Assembly: GCA_963082975.1 (NCBI GenBank)
Contig: OY720350.1
Coordinates: forward strand, 11,750,910-11,814,909
Source: Labia minor
Lineage: Eukaryota; Arthropoda; Insecta; Dermaptera; Spongiphoridae
Direction: 5' to 3'
DNA: 64,000 nt
Positions 29,681 to 42,500 of the stretch are shown one piece after another. How positions within the stretch are numbered: the first letter of the stretch is position 1; each line of letters starts with the position of its first letter. Under the pieces are notes generated by a model. The model was not told where the DNA came from and did not search any database. It saw only the letters and a list, made by a program, of their open reading frames with translations. The translations under genes were made by a program, and so were the position numbers.

Positions 29681-30463
29681 ATAATTATTTTTTTATGCCG
29701 AAAACCTAGGGTCATCCTACGATGACCTTTCATAATTTTTACGGTAAAATTAAACAATGAAATTTTTAAAAATAAATAATATATTCGTTCATTTTACATC
29801 ATAAAAATATTAAAAAAATATATTATTCATATTTATTACTAAAAATTATTTTTTTATGCCGAAAACCTAAGGTCATCCTACGATGACCTTTCATAATTTT
29901 TTCGGTAAAATTAAAAAATGAAATTTTTAAAAATAAATAATAAATTCGTTCATTTAACATCATAAAAATATTAAAAAAATATATTATTGATATTTCTGAT
30001 GAATAATTATTTTTTATGCCGAAAATCTAGGGTCATCCTACGATGACCTTTCATAATTTTTTCGGTAAAATTAAAAAATGAAATTTTTAAAAATAAATAA
30101 TAAATTCGTTCATTTTACATCATAAAAATATTAAAAAAATATATTATTGATATTTCTGATGAATAATTATTTTTTATGCCGAAAATCTAGGGTCATCCTA
30201 CGATGACCTTTCATAATTTTTTCTGTAAAATTAAAAAATGAAATGTTTTAAAAAAAATAATAAATTCGTTCATTTTACATCATAAAATTATTAAAAAAAT
30301 ATATTATTGATATTTCTGATGAATAATTATTTTTTATGCCGAAAATCTAGGGTCATCCTACGATGACCTTTCATAATTTTTTCGGTAAAATTAAAAAATG
30401 AAATGTTTTAAAAAAAATAATAAATTCGTTCATTTTACATTATAAAAATATTAAAAAAATATA

Positions 30464-30513
30464 TTATTGATATTCATATTTATTACTAAAAATTATTTTT
30501 TTATGCCGAAAAC
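30464..30513 (+). repeat. Out-of-register junction between two monomer subtypes
   Basis: A tail of the GATATTTCTGATG type is cut after ATTATTGATATT and joined directly to CATATTTATTACTAAAAATT of another subtype, giving an extra 6-7 bp. The distance between flanking landmarks (30347 to 30514) is 167 bp instead of 160-161. I found no second copy of GATATTCATATTT in the window. It lies about 300 bp upstream of retrotransposon copy 1 and marks the left edge of the segment that copy shares with copies 2 and 3. Confidence 0.8.
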
Positions 30514-30725
30514 CTAAGGTCATCCTACGATGACCTTTCATAATTTTTTCGGTAAAATTAAAAAATGAAATTTTTAAAAATAAATAATAAATTCGTTCAT
30601 TTTACATCATAAAAATATTAAAAAAATATATTATTCATATATCTAATTAAAAATTATTTTTTTATGCCGAAAACCTAGGGTCATCCTACGATGACCTTTC
30701 ATAATTTTTTCTGTAAAATTAAAAA

Positions 30726-31274
30726 ATGAAATGTTTTAAAAAAAATAATAAATTCGTTCATTTTACATCATTACTCAACAACAAAATCATACCATATGCC
30801 AATGAAGCAAAATACTTGGGAATGACATTAGATGCAAGGCTGCGCTGGAAAGCTCATGTCAAAAAAAAGAGAGACGAAATTAATATCAAATATAGAAAAA
30901 TGTATTGGCTAATGGGGCGACATTCAGTCCTGTCTATTGATAGCAAATTATTGCTATATAAACAGGTCCTAAAGCCAGTGTGGACCTATGGTAGTCAGCT
31001 CTGGGGCTGTGCTGCAAAGAGCAATGTGCAAATCATCCAAAGATGTCAAAACAAAATACTAAGGGCCGTTGTCAATGCCCCTTGGTATTATCGTAACGAA
31101 GAACTTCACCAAGATCTTAAGATCGAGACAGTAAAAGAAGAAATTCAACGATTTGCAGCAGCTCATCAAATTAGACTGCAAAGGCATACAAACACTGAGG
31201 CCGTTCGACTCCTTGACGTAGCCAACCAGACGAGAAGATTAAAAAGGAATAAACCTCACGAACTAATGGATTAA
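30726..31274 (+). pseudogene. Chimeric open frame: satellite start fused to reverse transcriptase C-terminus, copy 1
   Basis: A 182-codon open frame. Residues 1-15 (MKCFKKNNKFVHFTS) come from the satellite monomer and residue 16 spans the insertion point; the rest is the retrotransposon. Visible Jockey-type motifs are YLGMTLD (30-36), a basic stretch WKAHVKKKRDE (41-51), KMYWLMGRHS (58-67), LKPVWTYGSQLWG (82-94), IQRCQNKILR (104-113) and APWYYRN (118-124), ending LKRNKPHELMD. Known Jockey proteins have the catalytic polymerase motif upstream of the YLG box, so it is missing here and the product cannot be an active reverse transcriptase. In uninterrupted monomers the same start codon reaches a TAA after 15 codons; the insertion removes that stop. 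No promoter was recognised and translation is undemonstrated. Confidence 0.85.
30761..30771 (+). repeat. Target-site duplication, left, retrotransposon copy 1
   Basis: TTTTACATCAT, part of the conserved satellite block. It is repeated at 31419-31429 after the poly(A) tract. The shared length is 11 bp, or 12 if the preceding A, indistinguishable from the poly(A), is counted. This is typical of LINE target-primed integration. Confidence 0.9.
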
Positions 31275-31381
31275 ACTGCTCATGTTTGCATGTTTTTGAA
31301 AGAATAACTTTATATATTTTCTTTAAATAAATATCACTTATTAGTTAAGGTATATAACTAGATTGTGATTTGTAAAATAAA

Positions 31382-31418
<37 letters not shown>
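30772..31418 (+). mobile_element. 5'-truncated Jockey-like LINE fragment, copy 1
   Basis: A 647-bp insert inside a satellite monomer, clearly richer in G+C than its surroundings. It holds the last 167 codons of a Jockey-clade reverse transcriptase ORF, a 109-bp 3' untranslated region with AATAAA motifs (31326-31331, 31376-31381, 31381-31386) and a 35-nt poly(A) tract (31384-31418), bounded by an 11-bp target-site duplication. Severe 5' truncation, a poly(A) end and short duplications are the standard products of LINE integration. The endonuclease and catalytic reverse transcriptase domains are absent, so the copy cannot move by itself. By eye, all 612 bp before the poly(A) are identical to copies 2 and 3. 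Clade assignment is from protein motifs, not a database search. Confidence 0.93.
31275..31418 (+). other. LINE 3' untranslated region and poly(A), copy 1
   Basis: After the TAA stop comes 109 bp without coding potential, with an AATAAA at 31326-31331 and overlapping AATAAA motifs directly before a run of 35 A (31384-31418). The equivalent runs in copies 2 and 3 are 33 and 34 A. Confidence 0.85.
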
Positions 31419-31424
<6 letters not shown>

Positions 31425-31429
31425 ATCAT
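31419..31429 (+). repeat. Target-site duplication, right, retrotransposon copy 1
   Basis: TTTTACATCAT directly after the poly(A) tract, identical to 30761-30771. The interrupted monomer resumes here with ATAAAAATATT. Confidence 0.9.
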
Positions 31430-34400
31430 AAAAATATTAAAAAAATATATTATTGATATTTCTGATGAATAATTATTTTTTATGCCGAAAATCTAGGGTC
31501 ATCCTACCATGACCTTTCATAATTTTTTCTGTAAAATTAAAAAATGAAATGTTTTAAAAAAAATAATAAATTCGTTCATTTTACATCATAAAATTATTAA
31601 AAAAATATATTATTGATATTTCTGATGAATAATTATTTTTTATGCCGAAAACGTAGGGTCATCCTACGATGACCTTTCATAATTTTTACGGTAAAATTAA
31701 ACAATGAAATTTTTAAAAATAAATAATATATTCGTTCATTTTACATCATAAAAATATTAAAAAAATATATTATTCATATTTATTACTAAAAATTATTTTT
31801 TTATGCCGAAAACCTAAGGTCATCCTACGATGACCTTTCATAATTTTTTCGGTAAAATTAAAAAATGAAATGTTTTAAAAAAAATAATAAATTCGTTCAT
31901 TTTACATCATAAAAATATTAAAAAAATATATTATTGATATCTCTGATGAATAATTATTTTTTATGCCGAAAATCTAGGGTCATCCTATGATGACCTTTCA
32001 TAATTTTTACGGTAAAATTAAAAAATGAAATGTTTTAAAAAAAATAATAAATTCGTTCATTTTACATCATAAAATTATTAAAAAAATATATTATTGATAT
32101 TTCTGATGAATAATTATTTTTTATGCCGAAAATCTAGGGTCATCCTACGATGACCTTTCATAATTTTTTCGGTAAAATTAAAAAATGAAATTTTTAAAAA
32201 TAAATAATAAATTCGTTCATTTTACATCATAAAAATATTAAAAAAATATATTATTGATATTTCTGATGAATAATTATTTTTTTATGCCGAAAACCTAGGG
32301 TCATCCTACGATGACCTTTCATAATTTTTACGGTAAAATTAAACAATGAAATTTTTAAAAATAAATAATATATTCGTTCATTTTACATCATAAAAATATT
32401 AAAAAAATATATTATTCATATTTATTACTAAAAATTATTTTTTTATGCCGAAAACCTAAGGTCATCCTACGATGACCTTTCATAATTTTTTCGGTAAAAT
32501 TAAAAAATGAAATTTTTAAAAATAAATAATAAATTCGTTCATTTTACATCATAAAAATATTAAAAAAATATATTATTGATATTTCTGATGAATAATTATT
32601 TTTTATGCCGAAAATCTAGGGTCATCCTACGATGACCTTTCATAATTTTTTCTGTAAAATTAAAAAATGAAATGTTTTAAAAAAAATAATAAATTCGTTC
32701 ATTTTACATTATAAAAATATTAAAAAAATATATTATTGATATTTCTGATGAATAATTATTTTTTTATGCCGAAAACGTAGGGTCATCCTACGATGACCTT
32801 TCATAATTTTTACGGTAAAATTAAACAATGAAATTTTTAAAAATAAATAATATATTCGTTCATTTTACATCATAAAAATATTAAAAAAATATATTATTCA
32901 TATTTATTACTAAAAATTATTTTTTTATGCCGAAAACCTAAGGTCATCCTACGATGACCTTTCATAATTTTTTCGGTAAAATTAAAAAATGAAATGTTTT
33001 AAAAAAAATATTAAATTCGTTCATTTTACATCATAAAAATATTAAAAAAATATATTATTGATATCTCTGATGAATAATTATTTTTTATGCCGAAAATCTA
33101 GGGTCATCCTATGATGACCTTTCATAATTTTTACGGTAAAATTAAAAAATGAAATTTTTAAAAATAAATAATAAATTCGTTCATTTTACATCATAAAAAT
33201 ATTAAAAAAATATATTATTCATTTTTCTTACTGAAATTATTTTTTTATGCCGAAAACCTAGGGTCATCCTACGATGACCTTTCATAATTTTTTCTGTAAA
33301 ATTAAAAAATGAAATGTTTTAAAAAAAATAATAAATTCGTTCATTTTACATCATAAAATTATTAAAAAAATATATTATTGATATTTCTGATGAATAATTA
33401 TTTTTTATGCCGAAAATCTAGGGTCATCCTACGATGACCTTTCATAATTTTTTCGGTAAAATTAAAAAATGAAATTTTTAAAAATAAATAATAAATTCGT
33501 TCATTTTACATCATAAAAATATTAAAAAAATATATTATTGATATTTCTGATGAATAATTATTTTTTTATGCCGAAAACCTAGGGTCATCCTACGATGACC
33601 TTTCATAATTTTTACGGTAAAATTAAACAATGAAATTTTTAAAAATAAATAATATATTCGTTCATTTTACATCATAAAAATATTAAAAAAATATATTATT
33701 CATATTTATTACTAAAAATTATTTTTTTATGCCGAAAACCTAAGGTCATCCTACGATGACCTTTCATAATTTTTTCGGTAAAATTAAAAAATGAAATGTT
33801 TTAAAAAAAATAATAAATTCGTTCATTTAACATCATAAAAATATTAAAAAAATATATTATTGATATTTCTGATGAATAATTATTTTTTATGCCGAAAATC
33901 TAGGGTCATCCTACGATGACCTTTCATAATTTTTTCGGTAAAATTAAAAAATGAAATTTTTAAAAATAAATAATAAATTCGTTCATTTTACATCATAAAA
34001 ATATTAAAAAAATATATTATTGATATTTCTGATGAATAATTATTTTTTATGCCGAAAATCTAGGGTCATCCTACGATGACCTTTCATAATTTTTTCTGTA
34101 AAATTAAAAAATGAAATGTTTTAAAAAAAATAATAAATTCGTTCATTTTACATCATAAAATTATTAAAAAAATATATTATTGATATTTCTGATGAATAAT
34201 TATTTTTTATGCCGAAAATCTAGGGTCATCCTACGATGACCTTTCATAATTTTTACGGTAAAATTAAACAATGAAATTTTTAAAAATAAATAATATATTC
34301 GTTCATTTTACATCATAAAAATATTAAAAAAATATATTATTCATATTTATTACTAAAAATTATTTTTTTATGCCGAAAACCTAAGGTCATCCTACGATGA

Positions 34401-34704
34401 CCTTTCATAATTTTTTCGGTAAAATTAAAAAATGAAATTTTTAAAAATAAATAATAAATTCGTTCATTTTACATCATAAAATTATTAAAAAAATATATTA
34501 TTGATATTTCTGATGAATAATTATTTTTTATGCCGAAAATCTAGGGTCATCCTACGATGACCTTTCATAATTTTTTCGGTAAAATTAAAAAATGAAATTT
34601 TAAAAAAAAATAATAAATTCGTTCATTTTACATTATAAAAATATTAAAAAAATATATTATTCATATTTCTAATTAAAAATTATTTTTTTATGCCGAAAAC
34701 CTAG

Positions 34705-34722
34705 GGTCATCCTAGGATGACC
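34705..34722. repeat. Perfect 18-bp palindrome (CTAG centre)
   Basis: Same variant as at 2564, two monomers upstream of the monomer carrying retrotransposon copy 2. The equivalent site in the flank of copy 3 is 44027-44044. Confidence 0.9.
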
Positions 34723-35073
34723 TTTCATAATTTTTACGGTAAGATTAAAAAATGAAATGTTTTAAAAAAAATAATAAATTCGTTCATTTTACATCATAAA
34801 AATATTAAAAAAATATATTATTCATATTTATTACTAAAAATTATTTTTTTATGCCGAAAACCTAAGGTCATCCTACGATGACCTTTCATAATTTTTTCGG
34901 TAAAATTAAAAAATGAAATTTTTAAAAATAAATAATAAATTCGTTCATTTTACATCATAAAAATATTAAAAAAATATATTATTCATATATCTAATTAAAA
35001 ATTATTTTTTTATGCCGAAAACCTAGGGTCATCCTACGATGACCTTTCATAATTTTTTCTGTAAAATTAAAAA

Positions 35074-35622
35074 ATGAAATGTTTTAAAAAAAATAATAAA
35101 TTCGTTCATTTTACATCATTACTCAACAACAAAATCATACCATATGCCAATGAAGCAAAATACTTGGGAATGACATTAGATGCAAGGCTGCGCTGGAAAG
35201 CTCATGTCAAAAAAAAGAGAGACGAAATTAATATCAAATATAGAAAAATGTATTGGCTAATGGGGCGACATTCAGTCCTGTCTATTGATAGCAAATTATT
35301 GCTATATAAACAGGTCCTAAAGCCAGTGTGGACCTATGGTAGTCAGCTCTGGGGCTGTGCTGCAAAGAGCAATGTGCAAATCATCCAAAGATGTCAAAAC
35401 AAAATACTAAGGGCCGTTGTCAATGCCCCTTGGTATTATCGTAACGAAGAACTTCACCAAGATCTTAAGATCGAGACAGTAAAAGAAGAAATTCAACGAT
35501 TTGCAGCAGCTCATCAAATTAGACTGCAAAGGCATACAAACACTGAGGCCGTTCGACTCCTTGACGTAGCCAACCAGACGAGAAGATTAAAAAGGAATAA
35601 ACCTCACGAACTAATGGATTAA
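35074..35622 (+). pseudogene. Chimeric open frame: satellite start fused to reverse transcriptase C-terminus, copy 2
   Basis: Encodes the same 182 residues as copy 1: 15 residues from the satellite, then the Jockey-type C-terminal region with YLGMTLD at 30-36, LKPVWTYGSQLWG at 82-94 and APWYYRN at 118-124. The polymerase catalytic motif is absent because the element is truncated upstream of the YLG box. Preservation of the frame may reflect recent copying and not selection, since the copies look identical at the nucleotide level as well. Confidence 0.85.
35109..35119 (+). repeat. Target-site duplication, left, retrotransposon copy 2
   Basis: TTTTACATCAT, repeated at 35765-35775 after the poly(A). 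The same monomer position and sequence as in copies 1 and 3. Confidence 0.9.
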
Positions 35623-35729
35623 ACTGCTCATGTTTGCATGTTTTTGAAAGAATAACTTTATATATTTTCTTTAAATAAATATCACTTATTAGTTAAGGTA
35701 TATAACTAGATTGTGATTTGTAAAATAAA

Positions 35730-35764
<35 letters not shown>
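35120..35764 (+). mobile_element. 5'-truncated Jockey-like LINE fragment, copy 2
   Basis: A 645-bp insert identical by eye to copy 1 apart from the poly(A) length (33 A, 35732-35764). It has the same truncation point, insertion base and target-site duplication. The left flank matches copy 1 only back to about 34822 (partner of the junction at 30474) but matches copy 3 much further. On the right, copies 2 and 3 share a TTTTTTATTCC variant that copy 1 lacks (TTATGCC). Copies 2 and 3 are therefore closer relatives, copied as part of satellite segments and not by new transposition. Confidence 0.93.
35623..35764 (+). other. LINE 3' untranslated region and poly(A), copy 2
   Basis: Non-coding 3' end with AATAAA at 35674-35679 and a 33-A tract at 35732-35764. 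Otherwise the same as copy 1. Confidence 0.85.
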
Positions 35765-35770
<6 letters not shown>

Positions 35771-35775
35771 ATCAT
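35765..35775 (+). repeat. Target-site duplication, right, retrotransposon copy 2
   Basis: TTTTACATCAT directly after the poly(A), matching 35109-35119. Confidence 0.9.
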
Positions 35776-36499
35776 AAAAATATTAAAAAAATATATTATT
35801 GATATTTCTGATGAATAATTATTTTTTATGCCGAAAATCTAGGGTCATCCTACCATGACCTTTCATAATTTTTTCTGTAAAATTAAAAAATGAAATGTTT
35901 TAAAAAAAATAATAAATTCGTTCATTTTACATCATAAAATTATTAAAAAAATATATTATTGATATTTCTGATGAATAATTATTTTTTATTCCGAAAATCT
36001 AGGGTCATCCTACGATGACCTTTCATAATTTTTTCGGTAAAATTAAAAAATGAAATGTTTTAAAAAAAATAATAAATTCGTTCATTTTACATTATAAAAA
36101 TATTAAAAAAATATATTATTGATATTTCTGATGAATAATTATTTTTTTATGCCGAAAACCTAGGGACATCCTACGATGACCTTTCATAATTTTTACGGTA
36201 AAATTAAACAATGAAAGTTTTAAAAATAAATAATATATTCGTTCATTTTACATCATAAAAATATTAAAAAAATATATTATTCATATTTATTACTAAAAAT
36301 TATTTTTTTATGCCGAAAACCTAAGGTCATCCTACGATGACCTTTCATAATTTTTTCGGTAAAATTAAAAAATGAAATTTTTAAAAATAAATAATAAATT
36401 CGTTCATTTTACATCATAAAAATATTAAAAAAATTATATTATTGATATTTCTGATGAATAATTATTTTTTATGCCGAAAATCTAGGGTCATCCTACGAT

Positions 36500-39400
36500 G
36501 ATCTTTCATAATTTTTTCGGTAAAATTAAAAAATGAAATTTTTAAAAATAAATAATAAATTCGTTCATTTTACATCATAAAAATATTAAAAAAATATATT
36601 ATTCATATTTCTAATTAAAAATTATTTTTTTATGCCGAAAACTTAGGGTCATCCTACGATGACCTTTCACAATTTTTTCTGTAAAATTAAAAAATGAAAT
36701 GTTTTAAAAAAAATAATAAATTCGTTCTTTTTACATCATAAAAATATTAAAAAAATATATTATTCATATTTCTAATTAAAAATTATTTTTTTATGCCGAA
36801 AACCTAGGGTCATCCTACGATGACCTTTCATAATATTTTCTGTAAAATTAAAAAATGAAATGTTTAAAAAAAAATAATAAATTCGTTCATTTTACATCAT
36901 AAAAATATTAAAAAAATATATTATTCATATTTCTGATGAATAATTATTTTTTATGCCGAAAATCTAGGGTCATCCTACGATTACCTTTCATAATTTTTTC
37001 GGTAAAATTAAAAAATGAAATGTTTTAAAAAAAATAATAAATTCGTTCATTTTACATTATAAAAATATTAAAAAAATATATTATTGATATTTCTGATGAA
37101 TAATTATTTTTTTATGCCGAAAACCTAGGGTCATCCTACGATGACCTTTCATAATTTTTACGGTAAAATTAAACAGTGAAATTTTTAAAAATAAATAATA
37201 TATTCGTTCATTTTACATCATAAAAATATTAAAAAAATATATTATTCATATTTCTAATTAAAAATTATTTTTTTATGCCGAAAACCTAGGGTCATCCTAC
37301 GATGACCTTTCATAATATTTTCGGTAAAATTAAAAAATGAAATTTTTAAAAATAAATAATAAATTCGTTCATTTAACATCATAAAAATATTAAAAAAATA
37401 TATTATTGATATTTCTGATGAATAATTATTTTTTATGCCGAAAATCTAGGGTCATCCTACGATGACCTTTCATAATTTTTTCGGTAAAATTAAAAAATGA
37501 AATTTTTAAAAATAAATAATAAATTCGTTCATTTTACATCATAAAAATATTAAAAAAATATATTATTGATATTTCTGATGAATAATTATTTTTTATGCCG
37601 AAAATCTAGGGTCATCCTACGATGACCTTTCATAATTTTTTCTGTAAAATTAAAAAATGAAATGTTTTAAAAAAAATAATAAATTCGTTCATTTTACATC
37701 ATAAAATTATTAAAAAAATATATTATTGATATTTCTGATGAATAATTATTTTTTATGCCGAAAATCTAGGGTCATCCTACGATAACCTTTCATAATTTTT
37801 TCGGTAAAATTAAAAAATGAAATGTTTTAAAAAAAATAATAAATTCGTTCATTTTACATTATAAAAATATTAAAAAAATATATTATTGATATTTCTGATG
37901 AATAATTATTTTTTTATGCCGAAAACCTAGGGTCATCCTACGATGACCTTTCATAATTTTTTCGGTAAAATTAAACAATGAAATTTTTAAAAATAAATAA
38001 TATATTCGTTCATTTTACATCATAAAAATATTTAAAAATATATTATTCATATTTATTACTAAAAATTATTTTTTTATGCCGAAAACCTAAGGTCATCCTA
38101 CGATGACCTTTCATAATTTTTTCGGTAAAATTAAAAAATGAAATTTTTAAAAATAAATAATAAATTCGTTCATTTTACATCATAAAAATATTAAAAAAAT
38201 ATATTATTAATATATCTAATTAAAAATTATTTTTTTATGCCGAAAACCTAGGGTCATCCTACGATGACCTTTCATAATTTTTTCTGTAAAATTAAAAAAT
38301 GAAATGTTTTAAAAAAAATAATAAATTCGTTCATTTTACATCATAAAAATATTAAAAAAATATATTATTCATATTTCTGATGAATAATTATTTTTTATGC
38401 CGAAAATCTAGGGTCATCCTACGATTACCTTTCATAATTTTTTCGGTAAAATTAAAAAATGAAATGTTTTAAAAAAAATAATAAATTCGTTCATTTTACA
38501 TTATAAAAATATTAAAAAAATATATTATTGATATTTCTGATGAATAATTATTTTTTTATGCCGAAAACCTAGGGTCATCCTACGATGACCTTTCATAATT
38601 TTTACGGTAAAATTAAACAATGAAATTTTTAAAAATAAATAATATATTCGTTCATTTTACATCATAAAAATATTAAAAAAATATATTATTCATATTTCTA
38701 ATTAAAAATTATTTTTTTATGCCGAAAACCTAGGGTCATCCTACGATGACCTTTCATAATATTTTCGGTAAAATTAAAAAATGAAATTTTTAAAAATAAA
38801 TAATAAATTCGTTCATTTAACATCATAAAAATATTAAAAAAATATATTATTGATATTTCTGATGAATAATTATTTTTTATGCCGAAAATCTAGGGTCACC
38901 CTACGATGACCTTTCATAATTTTTTCTGTAAAATTAAAAAATGAAATGTTTTAAAAAAAATAATAAATTCGTTCATTTTACATCATAAAATTATTAAAAA
39001 AATATATTATTGATATTTCTGATGAATAATTATTTTTTATGCCGAAAATCTAGGGTCATCCTACGATGACCTTTCATAATTTTTTCGGTAAAATTAAAAA
39101 ATGAAATGTTTTAAAAAAAATATTAAATTCGTTCATTTTACATCATAAAAATATTAAAAAAATATATTATTGATATCTCTGATGAATAATTATTTTTTAT
39201 GCCGAAAATCTAGGGTCATCCTATGATGACCTTTCATAATTTTTACGGTAAAATTAAAAAATGAAATTTTTAAAAATAAATAATAAATTCGTTCATTTTA
39301 CATCATAAAAATATTAAAAAAATATATTATTCATTTTTCTTACTGAAATTATTTTTTTATGCCGAAAACCTAGGGTCATCCTAGGATGACCTTTCATAAT

Positions 39401-39540
39401 TTTTTCTGTAAAATTAAAAAATGAAATGTTTTAAAAAAAATAATAAATTCGTTCATTTTACATCATAAAATTATTAAAAAAATATATTATTGATATTTCT
39501 GATGAATAATTATTTTTTATGCCGAAAATCTAGGGTCATC
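36500..39540 (+). repeat. 19-monomer higher-order repeat (about 3,048 bp), copy 1
   Basis: Ordered marks are GATGATC 36500, CACAATTTTTT, GATTACC 36981, AAACAGTG near 37173, GATAACC 37781, ATTATTAATATATCT 38202, GATTACC 38425, GTCACCCTACG near 38897, CCTATG 39220, the CATTTTTCTTACTG tail near 39333 and CTAGGATG 39381. Most recur 3,048 or 3,049 bp later. GTCACCC near 38897 is private to this copy within the pair. Confidence 0.87.
39374..39391. repeat. Perfect 18-bp palindrome (CTAG centre)
   Basis: Same variant within copy 1 of the 3,048-bp HOR; its partner in copy 2 is at 42423. Confidence 0.9.
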
Positions 39541-39547
39541 CTACGAT

Positions 39548-42500
39548 GATCTTTCATAATTTTTTCGGTAAAATTAAAAAATGAAATTTTTAAAAATAAA
39601 TAATAAATTCGTTCATTTTACATCATAAAAATATTAAAAAAATATATTATTCATATTTCTAATTAAAAATTATTTTTTTATGCCGAAAACTTAGGGTCAT
39701 CCTACGATGACCTTTCACAATTTTTTCTGTAAAATTAAAAAATGAAATGTTTTAAAAAAAATAATAAATTCGTTCTTTTTACATCATAAAAATATTAAAA
39801 AAATATATTATTCATATTTCTAATTAAAAATTATTTTTTTATGCCGAAAACCTAGGGTCATCCTACGATGACCTTTCATAATATTTTCTGTAAAATTAAA
39901 AAATGAAATGTTTTAAAAAAAATAATAAATTCGTTCATTTTACATCATAAAAATATTAAAAAAATATATTATTCATATTTCTGATGAATAATTATTTTTT
40001 ATGCCGAAAATCTAGGGTCATCCTACGATTACCTTTCATAATTTTTTCGGTAAAATTAAAAAATGAAATGTTTTAAAAAAAATAATAAATTCGTTCATTT
40101 TACATTATAAAAATATTAAAAAAATATATTATTGATATTTCTGATGAATAATTATTTTTTTATGCCGAAAACCTAGGGTCATCCTACGATGACCTTTCAT
40201 AATTTTTACGGTAAAATTAAACAGTGAAATTTTTAAAAATAAATAATATATTCGTTCATTTTACATCATAAAAATATTAAAAAAATATATTATTCATATT
40301 TCTAATTAAAAATTATTTTTTTATGCCGAAAACCTAGGGTCATCCTACGATGACCTTTCATAATATTTTCGGTAAAATTAAAAAATGAAATTTTTAAAAA
40401 TAAATAATAAATCCGTTCATTTAACATCATAAAAATATTAAAAAAATATATTATTGATATTTCTGATGAATAATTATTTTTTATGCCGAAAATCTAGGGT
40501 CATCCTACGATGACCTTTCATAATTTTTTCGGTAAAATTAAAAAATGAAATTTTTAAAAATAAATAATAAATTCGTTCATTTTACATCATAAAAATATTA
40601 AAAAAATATATTATTGATATTTCTGATGAATAATTATTTTTTATGCCGAAAATCTAGGGTCATCCTACGATGACCTTTCATAATTTTTTCTGTAAAATTA
40701 AAAAATGAAATGTTTTAAAAAAAATAATAAATTCGTTCATTTTACATCATAAAATTATTAAAAAAATATATTATTGATATTTCTGATGAATAATTATTTT
40801 TTATGCCGAAAATCTAGGGTCATCCTACGATAACCTTTCATAATTTTTTCGGTAAAATTAAAAAATGAAATGTTTTAAAAAAAATAATAAATTCGTTCAT
40901 TTTACATTATAAAAATATTAAAAAAATATATTATTGATATTTCTGATGAATAATTATTTTTTTATGCCGAAAACCTAGGGTCATCCTACGATGACCTTTC
41001 ATAATTTTTTCGGTAAAATTAAACAATGAAATTTTTAAAAATAAATAATATATTCGTTCATTTTACATCATAAAAATATTTAAAAAATATATTATTCATA
41101 TTTATTACTAAAAATTATTTTTTTATGCCGAAAACCTAAGGTCATCCTACGATGACCTTTCATAATTTTTTCGGTAAAATTAAAAAATGAAATTTTTAAA
41201 AATAAATAATAAATTCGTTCATTTTACATCATAAAAATATTAAAAAAATATATTATTAATATATCTAATTAAAAATTATTTTTTTATGCCGAAAACCTAG
41301 GGTCATCCTACGATGACCTTTCATAATTTTTTCTGTAAAATTAAAAAATGAAATGTTTTAAAAAAAATAATAAATTCGTTCATTTTACATCATAAAAATA
41401 TTAAAAAAATATATTATTCATATTTCTGATGAATAATTATTTTTTATGCCGAAAATCTAGGGTCATCCTACGATTACCTTTCATAATTTTTTCGGTAAAA
41501 TTAAAAAATGAAATGTTTTAAAAAAAATAATAAATTCGTTCATTTTACATTATAAAAATATTAAAAAAATATATTATTGATATTTCTGATGAATAATTAT
41601 TTTTTTATGCCGAAAACCTAGGGTCATCCTACGATGACCTTTCATAATTTTTACGGTAAAATTAAACAATGAAATTTTTAAAAATAAATAATATATTCGT
41701 TCATTTTACATCATAAAAATATTAAAAAAATATATTATTCATATTTCTAATTAAAAATTATTTTTTTATGCCGAAAACCTAGGGTCATCCTACGATGACC
41801 TTTCATAATATTTTCGGTAAAATTAAAAAATGAAATTTTTAAAAATAAATAATAAATTCGTTCATTTAACATCATAAAAATATTAAAAAAATATATTATT
41901 GATATTTCTGATGAATAATTATTTTTTATGCCGAAAATCTAGGGTCATCCTACGATGACCTTTCATAATTTTTTCTGTAAAATTAAAAAATGAAATGTTT
42001 TAAAAAAAATAATAAATTCGTTCATTTTACATCATAAAATTATTAAAAAAATATATTATTGATATTTCTGATGAATAATTATTTTTTATGCCGAAAATCT
42101 AGGGTCATCCTACGATGACCTTTCATAATTTTTTCGGTAAAATTAAAAAATGAAATGTTTTAAAAAAAATATTAAATTCGTTCATTTTACATCATAAAAA
42201 TATTAAAAAAATATATTATTGATATCTCTGATGAATAATTATTTTTTATGCCGAAAATCTAGGGTCATCCTATGATGACCTTTCATAATTTTTACGGTAA
42301 AATTAAAAAATGAAATTTTTAAAAATAAATAATAAATTCGTTCATTTTACATCATAAAAATATTAAAAAAATATATTATTCATTTTTCTTACTGAAATTA
42401 TTTTTTTATGCCGAAAACCTAGGGTCATCCTAGGATGACCTTTCATAATTTTTTCTGTAAAATTAAAAAATGAAATGTTTTAAAAAAAATAATAAATTCG

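Larger units (their letters stand above)
1..30771 (+). repeat. Satellite array, block 1 (about 161-bp monomer, head to tail)
   Basis: Uninterrupted tandem array of an AT-rich monomer. The landmark CTAGGGTCATCCTACGATGA recurs about every 160-162 bp (for example at 1, 163, 324, 633, 794 and 954), always in the same orientation. Invariant parts are the GGTCATC/GATGACC palindrome, the ATTCGTTCATTTTACATCATAA block and TATGCCGAAAA just before the next unit. Variable parts are the segment after the palindrome (CTGTAAAATT, CGGTAAAATT, ACGGTAAAATTAAACAATG or ACGGTAAGATT) and the tail. Monomers occur as linked subtypes ordered into higher-order repeats. No gene or RNA gene is visible; the only open frames are micro-frames inside monomers. 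The array begins before the window, and position 1 happens to fall at a monomer landmark. Confidence 0.97.
31419..35119 (+). repeat. Satellite array, block 2 (between retrotransposon copies 1 and 2)
   Basis: About 23 monomers with no other insert. The first downstream monomer carries CCTACCATGACC, shared with copies 2 and 3. From about 31640 the order follows the 2,730-bp HOR (ACGTAGGG, AAACAATG, CTAAGG, GATATCTCTG, CCTATGATG at 31984 and 33108, tail CATTTTTCTTACTG near 33230), but the two CCTATG markers are 1,124 bp apart instead of 1,284, so one monomer is missing. The last part (about 33.2-35.1 kb) parallels the left flank of copy 3 at an offset of 9,322 bp. Confidence 0.93.
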
